Assembly: GCF_004114425.1 (NCBI RefSeq)
Contig: NZ_RDQF01000014.1
Location: forward strand, 1-64,000
Direction of reading: 5' to 3'
Length of the DNA stretch: 64,000 nt
DNA from: Bradyrhizobium vignae
GTDB lineage: Bacteria > Pseudomonadota > Alphaproteobacteria > Rhizobiales > Xanthobacteraceae
In this document: in pieces, positions 8,547 through 17,551 of the stretch
Layout of the letters: each line of letters opens with the position of its first letter
How positions within the stretch are numbered: position 1 is the first letter of the stretch
Made by a program: the position numbers and the translations under genes
Notes under the pieces: model-generated
Databases searched by the model: none
What the model was told of the DNA's origin: nothing
Seen by the model: only the letters and a program-made list of their open reading frames with translations

Positions 8547-10670
8547 TCACTCATCGACAAGCCGCCGGGATGCATAAGTATATTCCAAAGAAATCCGGCG
8601 TGCCTGTTCAATGAGGTTGGCGGCGGCGCTATGCCCCCCGTCGATATTCTCATAGTAGAGGTACGGTTGGCCCAACGCAGCGAGCTTCGCCGCCGCCTTG
8701 CGGCCATGCGCTGGATGCACGCGGTCGTCCTTGGTGGACGTGAGAATGAAGGGGGCCGGGTAGGTCTTGCCTGGCACCAACCTCTGATAGGGCGAGTAGG
8801 CCTCGAGCCACTTGCGCTGTTCGGGAATGGTGGGATCGCCATACTCGCCGATCCAGGAGGCTCCGGCGCCCAGCTTAGTGAACCGAATCATGTCGAACAG
8901 CGGAACTTGTAAGATGGCCGCATTGAAGAGCTCGGGTCGTTGGGTGATTGCTGCCCCTACCAGGAGGCCTCCTTGGCTACCGCCGACTACGCCCAGTCGG
9001 CGGGGAGAAGTAATTTTGCGCCGGATCAAGTCCTCCGCGACAGCGATAAAATCATCCCATGTGCGCTGCTTCGTTGCTCCTTGAGCAGTCTGGTGCCATT
9101 GCGGCCCGAACTCACCCCCGCCGCGCAGGTTCGCGACAACATACGCGTTGCCCTGCTCGAGCCAGAGTCGTCCGGTGAGGCCCACGTAAGAGGGGATGAG
9201 CGGAGTCTGAAAGCCACCATAACCATAGAGAAGCGTTGGAGTTGATCCGTCAAACCTTGCACTCTTGGGTCGTAGCAGAAAGTAAGGAATGCGGGTGCCA
9301 TCGCGCGAGATTGCCTCGAACTGTTCGACGACAAGTCTGGAGGCGTCGAACCTCGGAGGTGTCGCTTTCAGTGCCTCAAGGCGTTCGGTTGCCGCGTCGA
9401 AGTACCAGAGCATCGTCGGGCTAAGAAAGCTGGAGACGGTGAACATCGCCTCGTCCGTTTCATGCGATGCTGCAGCCAGACCGACGCTCGCATTCTCTGG
9501 AAGCGGGATCGGCGTGGCCCGCCAGGCGCCCTGATGGTACTTGTAGACGAACGCCTTACCCTGAACATTGTCGAGAATCGTTAGGATTAACAGGTTTCTT
9601 GTGGCGGTGAATCCGCTGAGCGCTTGTCGAGGCCCAGGCTTGAAAACGAGCGAGGGTCTGGCGCGCAGCGGATCCTGCTTCCATTCGGCCAGGTCATACG
9701 AGATGATCGAGCCAGCTGAGAAGGGGGTCTCTCCGGATGGTGGCATCCAGTCTTCGTTGAGTGTGACCAGCAGGCGACCACTGGCGATGGCCCCGATGGT
9801 CGCCTTCTTTGGCAGATTGAGCTTAGTCGGCTTGGCCCCAAAGAGAACATACTCATGTTCGAACGAACTGATGCCGCGCACCGCGCCGGTCGCATGGACC
9901 CTGCCTTCACTGTCGCGCAGCACGAATGGACTGGCCCCGACATCGGTCGGCTCGCCACGGAAGACCTCGCGCGCTTCCGCGAGCGACTGACCGCGCTTGA
10001 GCTCCTTCACGACGAAAGGGTAACCGGCTTGCGTCATGGTCCCTTCGCCCCAATCTCGTGCAATTAGGACCGTGTCGCTGTTTACCCAAGTGACCTGCTG
10101 TTTTCCCTCGGGAAGTTCGAAGCCGTTCGTCACGAAGGTTTTAGCGACCGCGTCGAACTCGCGGACGAACACAGCATCCTTTCCGCCCTCGGACAGCTTG
10201 AGCAAGCATAGGCGCTCTTCGGGCGGAAGGCAGCTCACCCCTTTGAGGACCCAGTTTTTCTTGTCCGCGTCGGCGAGAGCATCCACGTCGAGGATGGTCT
10301 CCCATCGAGGGCTTTGGGTTCGATAGCTTTCAAGGGTCGTACGCCGCAACACGCCGCGCACCTGGTTCTCGTCCTGCCAGAAATTGTCGAGACCGCGCCG
10401 TCCCAATGAGACGTACGGAATTCGGTCCTTAGCCTGAAGAACGTGGAGCGCTTCTCCGTAGAAGCGCTGGTAACGTGGGTCGGATTGGAGCGCACTGAGT
10501 GTCTTGCCGTTCTCGGTGTGAGCCCAAGCCGATGCGCGCAGCCCTTCGATTTCCTCAAGCCAAAGAAATGGATCCTCAGCGCCGGTTCCACTCGCTAGCG
10601 CATGGGACAGTCCCGCGGCCATCAAACAGCTCATCGATAGTGACGCTGCGAGAACAAACGAATTCTTCAT
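8547..10670 (-). CDS. Exported prolyl oligopeptidase family serine peptidase (S9A)
   Basis: 707 residues from the ATG at 10670; a longer frame upstream lacks the signal peptide at its start and is not preferred. The N-terminus (MKNSFVLAASLSMSCLMAAG) is a Sec signal peptide. Residues about 33-430 match the beta-propeller part, starting with the typical 'DPFLWLEEIEG'. The C-terminal alpha/beta hydrolase domain shows 'LLYGYGGF', 'NLRGGGEFG', the nucleophile in 'GGSQGG' (Ser near 565), Asp in 'TKDDRVHP' (near 648) and His in 'DGGHSAA' (near 680). The catalytic triad is therefore complete and the enzyme should cleave short peptides after proline, probably in the periplasm. It stands alone, with no partner gene nearby. 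Its role in symbiosis is not evident. Confidence 0.9.
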   Translation of the reverse strand: MKNSFVLAASLSMSCLMAAGLSHALASGTGAEDPFLWLEEIEGLRASAWAHTENGKTLSALQSDPRYQRFYGEALHVLQAKDRIPYVSLGRRGLDNFWQDENQVRGVLRRTTLESYRTQSPRWETILDVDALADADKKNWVLKGVSCLPPEERLCLLKLSEGGKDAVFVREFDAVAKTFVTNGFELPEGKQQVTWVNSDTVLIARDWGEGTMTQAGYPFVVKELKRGQSLAEAREVFRGEPTDVGASPFVLRDSEGRVHATGAVRGISSFEHEYVLFGAKPTKLNLPKKATIGAIASGRLLVTLNEDWMPPSGETPFSAGSIISYDLAEWKQDPLRARPSLVFKPGPRQALSGFTATRNLLILTILDNVQGKAFVYKYHQGAWRATPIPLPENASVGLAAASHETDEAMFTVSSFLSPTMLWYFDAATERLEALKATPPRFDASRLVVEQFEAISRDGTRIPYFLLRPKSARFDGSTPTLLYGYGGFQTPLIPSYVGLTGRLWLEQGNAYVVANLRGGGEFGPQWHQTAQGATKQRTWDDFIAVAEDLIRRKITSPRRLGVVGGSQGGLLVGAAITQRPELFNAAILQVPLFDMIRFTKLGAGASWIGEYGDPTIPEQRKWLEAYSPYQRLVPGKTYPAPFILTSTKDDRVHPAHGRKAAAKLAALGQPYLYYENIDGGHSAAANLIEQARRISLEYTYASRRLVDE

Positions 10671-12403
10671 GGGAGTTGTCCTGAAGGTTAGCCAGCCGGA
10701 GCCCGGCGTGTTGCCAGGTGAGTGGAAGCATTCGGAAGATGCATACTCCGCTTCGAAGAGCGGGCATGCGGGAAATGCGTCCGCTGGCTCTACGTGGTGC
10801 AAGCAGCGTGCCGCTTGAGAATTGGAGGTTCTCCAGTCGTTTCCAACCCATGTAAGTGTCGGCTTTTGGACGTCAGTCTCAAACCTGACAACCAGTTCTT
10901 TGCAAGAGCGGCATGTTGCGCAGCGGCCGCCTTGCTCGCAGTACGTACATCCTCGATGATCGCTTGCGCAACCGTTCGGCCACTCACAACTCCACTATGG
11001 GCAGCATCATCCGTCGACAGTTTCGACTTTAAGTGTGAAGTGCGAGCACAAGTGCGATCTTCGCGGCTTGCTGATCGCGTTGGCCGGCACCATCAGTGCA
11101 CCGAGCAGACCCCGGTACTCAATGTGATTTGCGGCCTTTTGCCCAGGAGAGACTTGAAACGATTGCCGTTGCGCAACGCTCTTGTCCGCCAGCCAAACCC
11201 GTAACCCGCGGCAGGTTGGGTGGCCGAGCCAGCATGGGCTCGATGCTACTATTCCTAGATTCCGCAGCGGGATCTCTCCTGAGCAACCGTGACGGCGGCC
11301 AGCCCCAACATCACGTCGCGGGTGACTCCGAAATGGAGACGATAGAGCCACCAGATTGCGCAGCACCGGTCGAGATCGTACATGGCGAGCGCGCGCCTTA
11401 TTGCCACGACCATCCGCGCCATCGGCTTCATTCCTCGCCTCATCTCGAAAACTCGACGTCGCCGGGCCAGCGTTCTCCATTTCGTGCTTTGATGGGCGAA
11501 GGTTCGCGGTGCGCGTGAACCGGGAATGCAATGTAGTCAAGCTTAATGTTCGTCATGCGCTCTTTTCGCGTTTCGAAGCTGGCTCCGCACGCCTATGTGC
11601 ATGCGATCTACCGTGACCTACAATTGGCGGTACAGCTTCCAAATCCCCAGATCTGGTAGGGCCAATTGGTAGGACTCTCATCAGATAAATACGTTGGCGC
11701 AATCCAACTGCTACGCAAAGCGACTACGTCACTGGCGAGGGTCGGTTGCGGCACGCGACCTTTGCTGCCACCTCCTTGAGAACAGCTCCGCGCCGCCAAG
11801 ACTACGTAGGCTCGCACCGGCAAAGACTCCGCCGCTTCCGAGTGCCCTCCACCGCCACCGGCTTCGCTGCCCGATTTGCGCGAAGTCAGCCGGCCGAGCG
11901 CTAGTTTGGCGCCAAGCGCTGTCTGAGCGCGCTGGCAAGTCTCCGCCTCGCTGAACAACGCCTCGAACATTGGCCCGCCGCAGCACACCATCGTGCAGCG
12001 CTTGTTGGGACCGCTCAGAGGGAAAGCAGCCGAGATGACCACCCCGCACACGGCAAGGCAGGGCACTGGCAGCGTGTAATTGGCATTCGGCGAGGTCCTC
12101 CAGTCCTCCGATCCTGCATGCTATGGTGCAGCCTCGGACTGGCCGACAGCCGGAAGCTACATCGGTCCTCAGGTGAGGCAATACCGGAAGCAATATTGCA
12201 GCCCGGATGACGGTGCGCCCCCCCAGACGAAGTGGTCAGGACGAGCGTGCATCATGGGTCCCGCCAGCGGGTCCGATCATGCGTACCCACCGGCGGGCGC
12301 GAGCAATCCACTGATAAGCGGTCAATGCTTATCTAGGTAACGAGCCGCAAAGTGACCATAGGGTTTCGGTCCGGCGCGATCACTTCACCATCGGGGTTGC
12401 GTC
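10671..12403. other. Gene-poor stretch of about 1.7 kb
   Basis: Several overlapping short frames on both strands, none with a recognised family. A minus-strand frame at 11255-11443 ('MYDLDRCCAIWWLYRLHF') and another at 11608-12066 with a signal-like N-terminus look faintly protein-like. A plus-strand frame at 12080-12340 has spaced cysteines. I cannot support any of these as genes. Confidence 0.35.
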
Positions 12404-12979
12404 TCATACCCGCGTAAGCTTAACGAACCCTCCTTCGGCCAATTCGGCTTTGTAGCCCCGTCCGTTAAGCTGGATTGTTGTGGGATTATTAGCGGTCGGC
12501 ATAAACCCTTCTTCGCGCAGCTTGTCCATCAGGGCCGGTGTGGCCCATTGCTCTGCTAGCGGCATTCTGAAGCGCCAGCTCTCCGTGAAAAAAGCTCCGA
12601 AATCCGGTACCCCCGCCCGGCCGGGCCTAACCACTTGGTCTTCCGCAGGGTTATGAACAAGACGAACGCGATTGGATTCATCCAATCCAGCCGTGTAGCG
12701 ATGCCCCTGGATTTCGTAGGTCATTGTCGGCTGGTCCGAGTCCGGCAAGAGACCATGGTGGAACAACCTCTCGACCATGAAGTCAGGCGCGATTTGCGAA
12801 CCGTGTGAGAATCTCTCGGGAGCGGCAAACGAGACGTCGACCGCTTCCTCTGGTGCGGCAGGTGATGATGGTCCCGCTTCATTCATGATCTGATCGAAGA
12901 AATCACGATCTTCTTGTGTCCACACGTGCGCGGTTGGCGATTCTGGTGAACGGGCATTGTTGAGCGGGTTCGGATCCAT
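12404..12979 (-). CDS. Small type III effector candidate: two FSHGTQ-family domains
   Basis: 191 residues, starting at the ATG at 12979 behind a strong ribosome binding site (GGAAGGAGAG). A tts box lies 118 bases upstream. The N-terminus (MDPNPLNNARSPESPTAHVW) resembles the other effectors of this window. Almost all of the rest is two copies of the shared domain. Copy 1 (residues 46-111) has 'APERFSHGSQIAPDFM', 'LFHHGLLPDSDQPT' and 'YEIQGHRYTAGLD'. Copy 2 (126-191) is divergent ('PALMDKLREEGFMPT', 'LNGRGYKAELAEGGFVKL'). It is therefore the smallest natural version of the domain and suggests the domain alone has a function. No enzymatic motif recognised. Confidence 0.8.
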   Translation of the reverse strand: MDPNPLNNARSPESPTAHVWTQEDRDFFDQIMNEAGPSSPAAPEEAVDVSFAAPERFSHGSQIAPDFMVERLFHHGLLPDSDQPTMTYEIQGHRYTAGLDESNRVRLVHNPAEDQVVRPGRAGVPDFGAFFTESWRFRMPLAEQWATPALMDKLREEGFMPTANNPTTIQLNGRGYKAELAEGGFVKLTRV

Positions 12980-13097
12980 AAAGCTCTCCTTCCTTTTATG
13001 AGAACAAAGGCCTCTTGAAGATCTCCCCGCGAGTGAGCTGAAGTTGGTCATTTGCGGCTTCGTCATCGAGAGGCCAAGCTTGAATCTTAAAGAGGTT

Positions 13098-13115
13098 GGC
13101 TTTCGAGAAGCTGAC
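13098..13115 (-). promoter_or_regulatory. tts box (TtsI binding site)
   Basis: The minus strand reads GTCAGCTTCTCGAAAGCC, one mismatch to the core GTCAGCTTnTCGAAAGCT, 118 bases before the start of the two-domain effector gene. Confidence 0.85.
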
Positions 13116-14610
13116 AAGGGTCGAAGAGGGGAGCCAAACCCCGCATCTGCTACGTCTGATGCGATCATCTCTGAGCGACTCTCGTTCCGCCTGACCTCCC
13201 ACTCGGCGCGCAGGTCTGCGTCATGCATCGCATTCACCTGGCGCTAAAGCGCGTTATGAGGCCCAGCCGATGCGGACCGCGCAGATCAAGCCTTGCACTG
13301 AACGCGTGCATTTCGATTCTGCTCGCAACCAGTCGTTCTGGCTCACACTTCGAGCCCATGCACTGGCGGCTAACCGTAGCCGCGCCAGCTCGAAACCAGA
13401 CGAGAGCGCGACCTACGTGAGGATCCGGCAACCGCGGAGCGAACTGCTCACCTGATTGGATGAAGAGCGAAATCGCTCAAGCCCAAAGCAGCCGAGACGA
13501 TCATGCAGGTACGGCGGTGCCGGCGGTCCGGGACTGGCGGACGGCACTGCGCGTAATGGCTCTGCGCGACCGCCCCAGTGCCTCTGATCCTTCGCGTCAT
13601 GATGCAGGATTGCCGGCCGGAGCTACATCGCTCGAGCGGAACGCTACATCCTCAGGTGAGCCAATGCGAGCGGCCAACTTTGTCCTGGCTGCTATTGACG
13701 CTCTGCTTCCTGCAGATAACGCTCGTCTCAGGGCGCGCTGAGAGGGAACGAACATTTCAGCGGCGACCTCGACACCACGCGCACGAATACGACGATTCTC
13801 CTCATCCAGGATGAATGAATTCTCTTCCAACGGTCCGTTGGCGAAGAAACGTAAGCCGCTTCGTGCTCGCCTGTCCGGGCATACAAGCGCTAGCTCCTAC
13901 GTGTGGCGGCAGTGATTAGCGTTCAAAGCTCCCCAAGTGGTAGACAAGATGTACGATCCTGAAACTTTGGTGGGGGTCACCGACTACTTGAGATCGCCAT
14001 CGTCGGGGTGGGGGGCGAATAAGCCCTCGTGTCCTCGCGCCGGCTATAGCCGAGATACATGTCGGGGCCGCCGGGTCCTGTCGCCGGATACGAGCGGCCC
14101 CTGGGCAGACGAGTCGCTCGATCGCAGGCAACCCGGCCGCGCCGTAGGTAAAGCACCGATAGGTGGCAATCTTGCACGCGCGCGAGAACCCCCGCAGGCG
14201 CGCTGAGCGGCGGCAAGCGCGCTGATGATGAAGGTCCAAGCCCATCTGCTTAGGGAGCGGAGGCAACCTGCCGAGGCGAAATGGCTCGAGTCGTCGCCAG
14301 CCGTGTGCGATGCCGGTCAATTTTGTCGCACACTCGCCACAGTAGCGCAAATGCCTGCAGCCGCCCGACGAATGCAGCAGGTTCGCATATTTGCCTTGCC
14401 GGCCAGGCCAGCGATCAACTCAAAGGCTAAATCGTGGCGGAGACGCAGGCATTTTTGTTGCAGACATTACGGTGAGCTTCGTCGTGACACGCTTCAGCCT
14501 ACATCTTGCATGGCGAAATGACCGTGGGGGACGGGAGCGGCAGTGCGATGCAAGTGCTATCTGCCTGGCCGCACTTTTGGGTCAGCGATCGGCTTCAGAC
14601 TGGGTCGAGG
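13116..14610. other. Gene-poor stretch of about 1.5 kb
   Basis: No gene supported. The minus-strand frame 13916-14350 starts with a Cys pair ('RYCGECATKLTG') recalling zinc-binding ends of transposases, but the rest does not match anything I know. Probably mobile-element relics. Confidence 0.35.
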
Positions 14611-15927
14611 ATGTCGGAGCAATCTACTCGAGAGCGGCTGCAGCCGGTCCTCGATCCTACAGAGGAAAGGTTGACGAGCCGCGCCGTCTTGGGCGCAACC
14701 ATCGGCAATATTCTCGAATTCTACGATTTCGGGACCTACAGCTTTTTCGCGATACAGATCGGCCAAGCGTTCTTTCCGGCAACCGACCCGTTCGCTAGTC
14801 TCATGCTGTCACTCGCGACCTTCGGCGCAGGTTTTGTGACCAGACCGATCGGCGCCATCGTACTCGGCTCGTATTCGGATCGGGCCGGCCGACGGCCCGC
14901 GATGACCGCCAGCTTTACCATGATGAGTGCCGCGGTCCTGTTGTTAGCTATCACACCATCGTATGAGACAGTAGGACTTGCCGCTCCGTCACTGGTCGTC
15001 TTCGCACGCCTGCTGCAAGGATTTGCTCTCGGAGGTGAAGTGGGTCCGACGACCGCCTACTTGATGGAATCAGCCCCCGCTGACACCCGCGGTCTCGCTG
15101 TCTCCTTTCAGCCCGCGAGCCAACAGATAGCTGCGACGGCCGGAGCGTTGGTTGGAGAAATACTCTCGCTCACCATGACAAGCGAAGCGCTCAATGCGTA
15201 CGGATGGAGGATCGCGCTGTTGCTCGGCGCCGCTACGTTGCCGGTTGGATTTTGGTTGCGGAGCGTCTTACCCGAAACGTTGCACCGGGCCGAGGCGCAT
15301 GTTCTGGTCACCCAGCCTGCAGGCCAATCGCGTGCCGATCGCCGCATCATGAGCTTGGGATTTGTCATCTTGGCCAGCTGCACGATTACAACCTATGTGA
15401 TGGGATATATGTCCACTTACGCGATGAATACCCTCCATCTTTCCGCGCCTCTCGCCTTTGGTGCCACGCTCAGCAGCAATGCGGTCGGAATCGCTGCAGC
15501 ACTTGTGGGCGGCCTGCTCGCCGACCGCGCAGGCCGTCGGCGCATCATGATATGGCCGCAGGTCACGGCATTGCTGATGACCTATCCGGTATTCTTGTGG
15601 ATCGCAGAGAGCCGCAGTGCTCTAGCACTTCTAGGAGGTCTTGGCGCCCTCACGCTGATCGGAACCATTCCGTATAGCGCTTTCTACGTGAGCATGGCCG
15701 AAGGCTTAGCCAGGAATATTCGTGGTGGCGCCTTCGCGACGATCTATGCGTTGGCGATAGCGATTTTCGGGGGCACAGCTCAACCGATCGTCACCTGGCT
15801 GATCCACCTTACCGGGAGCGCACTCGTGCCCGCCTGGTACATGCTTTTCGCCGGCGCGGCCGGGCTTCTTGCCATGCTCATGATGCCGGAGACGGCGCCA
15901 CTCACGCGAAACCATAGACGAACGTAG
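14611..15927 (+). CDS. MFS transporter, metabolite:H+ symporter (MHS) type
   Basis: 438 residues from the ATG at 14611, which directly follows GGTCGAGG; a longer frame from 14506 adds a poorly conserved leader. Twelve hydrophobic segments are evident. 'SRAVLGATIGNILEFYDFG' is the typical first helix of the metabolite:H+ symporter subfamily (citrate, alpha-ketoglutarate, shikimate and proline/betaine carriers). The loop 2-3 signature 'GSYSDRAGRRPAM' and its second-half counterpart 'GLLADRAGRRRIM' are present, as are 'RLLQGFALGGEVG' and 'VLPETLHRAE'. It should import an organic acid or similar metabolite with protons. No catabolic or regulatory neighbour helps fix the substrate. Confidence 0.88.
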   Translation: MSEQSTRERLQPVLDPTEERLTSRAVLGATIGNILEFYDFGTYSFFAIQIGQAFFPATDPFASLMLSLATFGAGFVTRPIGAIVLGSYSDRAGRRPAMTASFTMMSAAVLLLAITPSYETVGLAAPSLVVFARLLQGFALGGEVGPTTAYLMESAPADTRGLAVSFQPASQQIAATAGALVGEILSLTMTSEALNAYGWRIALLLGAATLPVGFWLRSVLPETLHRAEAHVLVTQPAGQSRADRRIMSLGFVILASCTITTYVMGYMSTYAMNTLHLSAPLAFGATLSSNAVGIAAALVGGLLADRAGRRRIMIWPQVTALLMTYPVFLWIAESRSALALLGGLGALTLIGTIPYSAFYVSMAEGLARNIRGGAFATIYALAIAIFGGTAQPIVTWLIHLTGSALVPAWYMLFAGAAGLLAMLMMPETAPLTRNHRRT

Positions 15928-16314
15928 TGCCACGATCCGTGCCCCGGACATAGCCGAACAAGTTAAGACGGGTTTTACGTAGATCCGAAATGATAGAAAG
16001 ATCGAACAAAGACGTGATGGCGTAGCATGAAATATTCATCTTGAGAACTTGACCAGTTTTAGATCGAGCAGGGGGCCCGCATCGAAACACAGCGTCTGCG
16101 ACTTTCCTGCTCCACCTTCGTCGATCCGGCAATTGCGCGATGGCCGCAATCACCGATTGGCTGAACGTGAACGATCACTTTGATCATCTCGAGAACAGAT
16201 GACGCCGCCAGCACCATCTGTCTTTAGCCGTACGGCATGAGGGCGCGGCCGCCGTCGAAGCAAGCGGCCGCACGAGGCTCAATCCTCATTCTCTGCTTGG
16301 CTTGTTCTCCGTTC
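15928..16314. other. Short gene-free stretch
   Basis: About 390 bases between the MFS gene and the small secreted peptide gene on the opposite strand. No gene or clear signal seen. Confidence 0.5.
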
Positions 16315-16521
16315 TCAGTGCCGTACGCACGAGGGATCGGTCAAACAAAAAAACAGGTCGCAGATACCATCCAGCGGGTCCTCCAAGCACTCAGGATAGG
16401 AGGTATCGGCTACCTGCACGCTGGCAGCGATCGGTTGCGCGGCAACTGTTGCAGCAAAAGGAGGCACCGCCGCCGTTGCAAGCGCAAAGGCGCTCGCTGT
16501 CACTAACACAGACTTTTTCAT
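16315..16521 (-). CDS. Small secreted cysteine-containing peptide
   Basis: 68 codons from ATG 16521, with a purine-rich GGGAAGCG ribosome binding site. Residues 1-28 form a classic Sec signal peptide (MKKSVLVTASAFALATAAV, then PPFAATVAAQ with an Ala-x-Ala-type cleavage region). The mature peptide of about 40 residues is acidic, with four cysteines spaced C-x6-C-x4-C-x5-C ('YPECLEDPLDGICDLFFC', 'TDPSCVRH'), enough for two disulfides. No family is recognised. Exported peptides of this size could act in the periplasm or towards the plant; that is speculation. Confidence 0.55.
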   Translation of the reverse strand: MKKSVLVTASAFALATAAVPPFAATVAAQPIAASVQVADTSYPECLEDPLDGICDLFFCLTDPSCVRH

Positions 16522-17551
16522 TCGAGAATCGCTTCCCTAGGTTAGCCCCAACCGTCCTCGACGGGTCTATCTGACGACGCCTTATGCGGTAAAATTGATT
16601 TTCTTGATTAGATCTATCTACGGAATGGATAAGTCTGGACATCACCGTACGGCTCAATGTTAGCCCGCTCGGAACCTCTTTGGCGGAGCCCACCGCGGTG
16701 GCATGCTGGCGGTGTAGCGGGACTGCATTCGCCAAAATTAGCCATGATCGCATATGGTTGCGGGTAGCAGCCTTTTGCCGATCCCGTCAGACTGCCCTGC
16801 CGAAGATTGAAGACGTATCGATAACGGCATCTTGGGTAGACTCCTCTCCGCGCCAGCACAGCCGCAACGGCTCGGAACTAGTCAGCTTATGGACAGCTCG
16901 GGGTCGTGGCAGAAGAGCATCTTGATGTAGAGAAGAGCTCGACCTGATCACTTGAGAAGCTCGACGCTGCAAGCAACCAGCTGACTGAACCGCCTGAACC
17001 CCTGGCCGCCATTGCAGTTGAAGCGACGCAGCTCCAACGCCACTCGGCTTGAGACGCTCGAGGAATAACGACGAGCCCCAGCATCTTTTGGGGGCCAAGG
17101 AGGCTGATGCTGGGGCCGTCGTAGCCTTATGCAAAACTAGCAAACAGGCCGCGTTGTTGTGCACCGCCCGATCCGATTCGTCAAAGCGGCCGTAATGCTC
17201 ACCTCACCTGCCACCGAACCCTCCGCGATCCGCTGAGTGTTTGCGCGCCCAGTTTGCAATACAAGCGAAAGCATTGCTATGTCCGTCTCTTCCGTCTGCC
17301 ATACTCAGAGCCGCGCTTCTCGCTCGAGCGCCGATATTCGCCGCTCCGCGGAATTCAGCTTGCTTGTGGGATGACGTCAACCCTCCGGGATCGAGGAGTG
17401 GCAAGCCTTCCGCGAGGCGTGCTCTCTTCCCAGGCTCGATCCTTTTGCGAGACGGAGCCTGAACGGCTCGGTGTTGCTCAGGCACTTCGCCGAGCCGATC
17501 CGAAGGCATGGACGCTGCCACCGAACGGCTCAGTGCAAGACAACCAGCTCA
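16522..17551. other. Gene-poor stretch of about 1 kb
   Basis: A plus-strand frame near 16960-17050 reads protein-like ('LEKLDAASNQLTEPPEPLAA') but is bounded by stops on both sides, so it is at best a fragment. Nothing else stands out. Confidence 0.35.

Noticed and set aside
11007..11540. Long minus-strand frame of 177 codons
   Set aside because: Arg/Ser/His-rich composition, no ribosome binding site and no recognisable motif; overlapping frames on both strands are equally long, as expected by chance in GC-rich DNA.
11608..12340. Overlapping frames with signal-like or Cys-containing sequences (11608-12066 minus, 12080-12340 plus)
   Set aside because: Neither has a clear start signal or known family, and each overlaps competing frames; left in the gene-poor entry.
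13560..13680. Apparent repeat of the segment near 12110-12190 (shared CTACATC and CCTCAGGTGAG words)
   Set aside because: Only short words match and the alignment breaks down; not convincing as a repeat.
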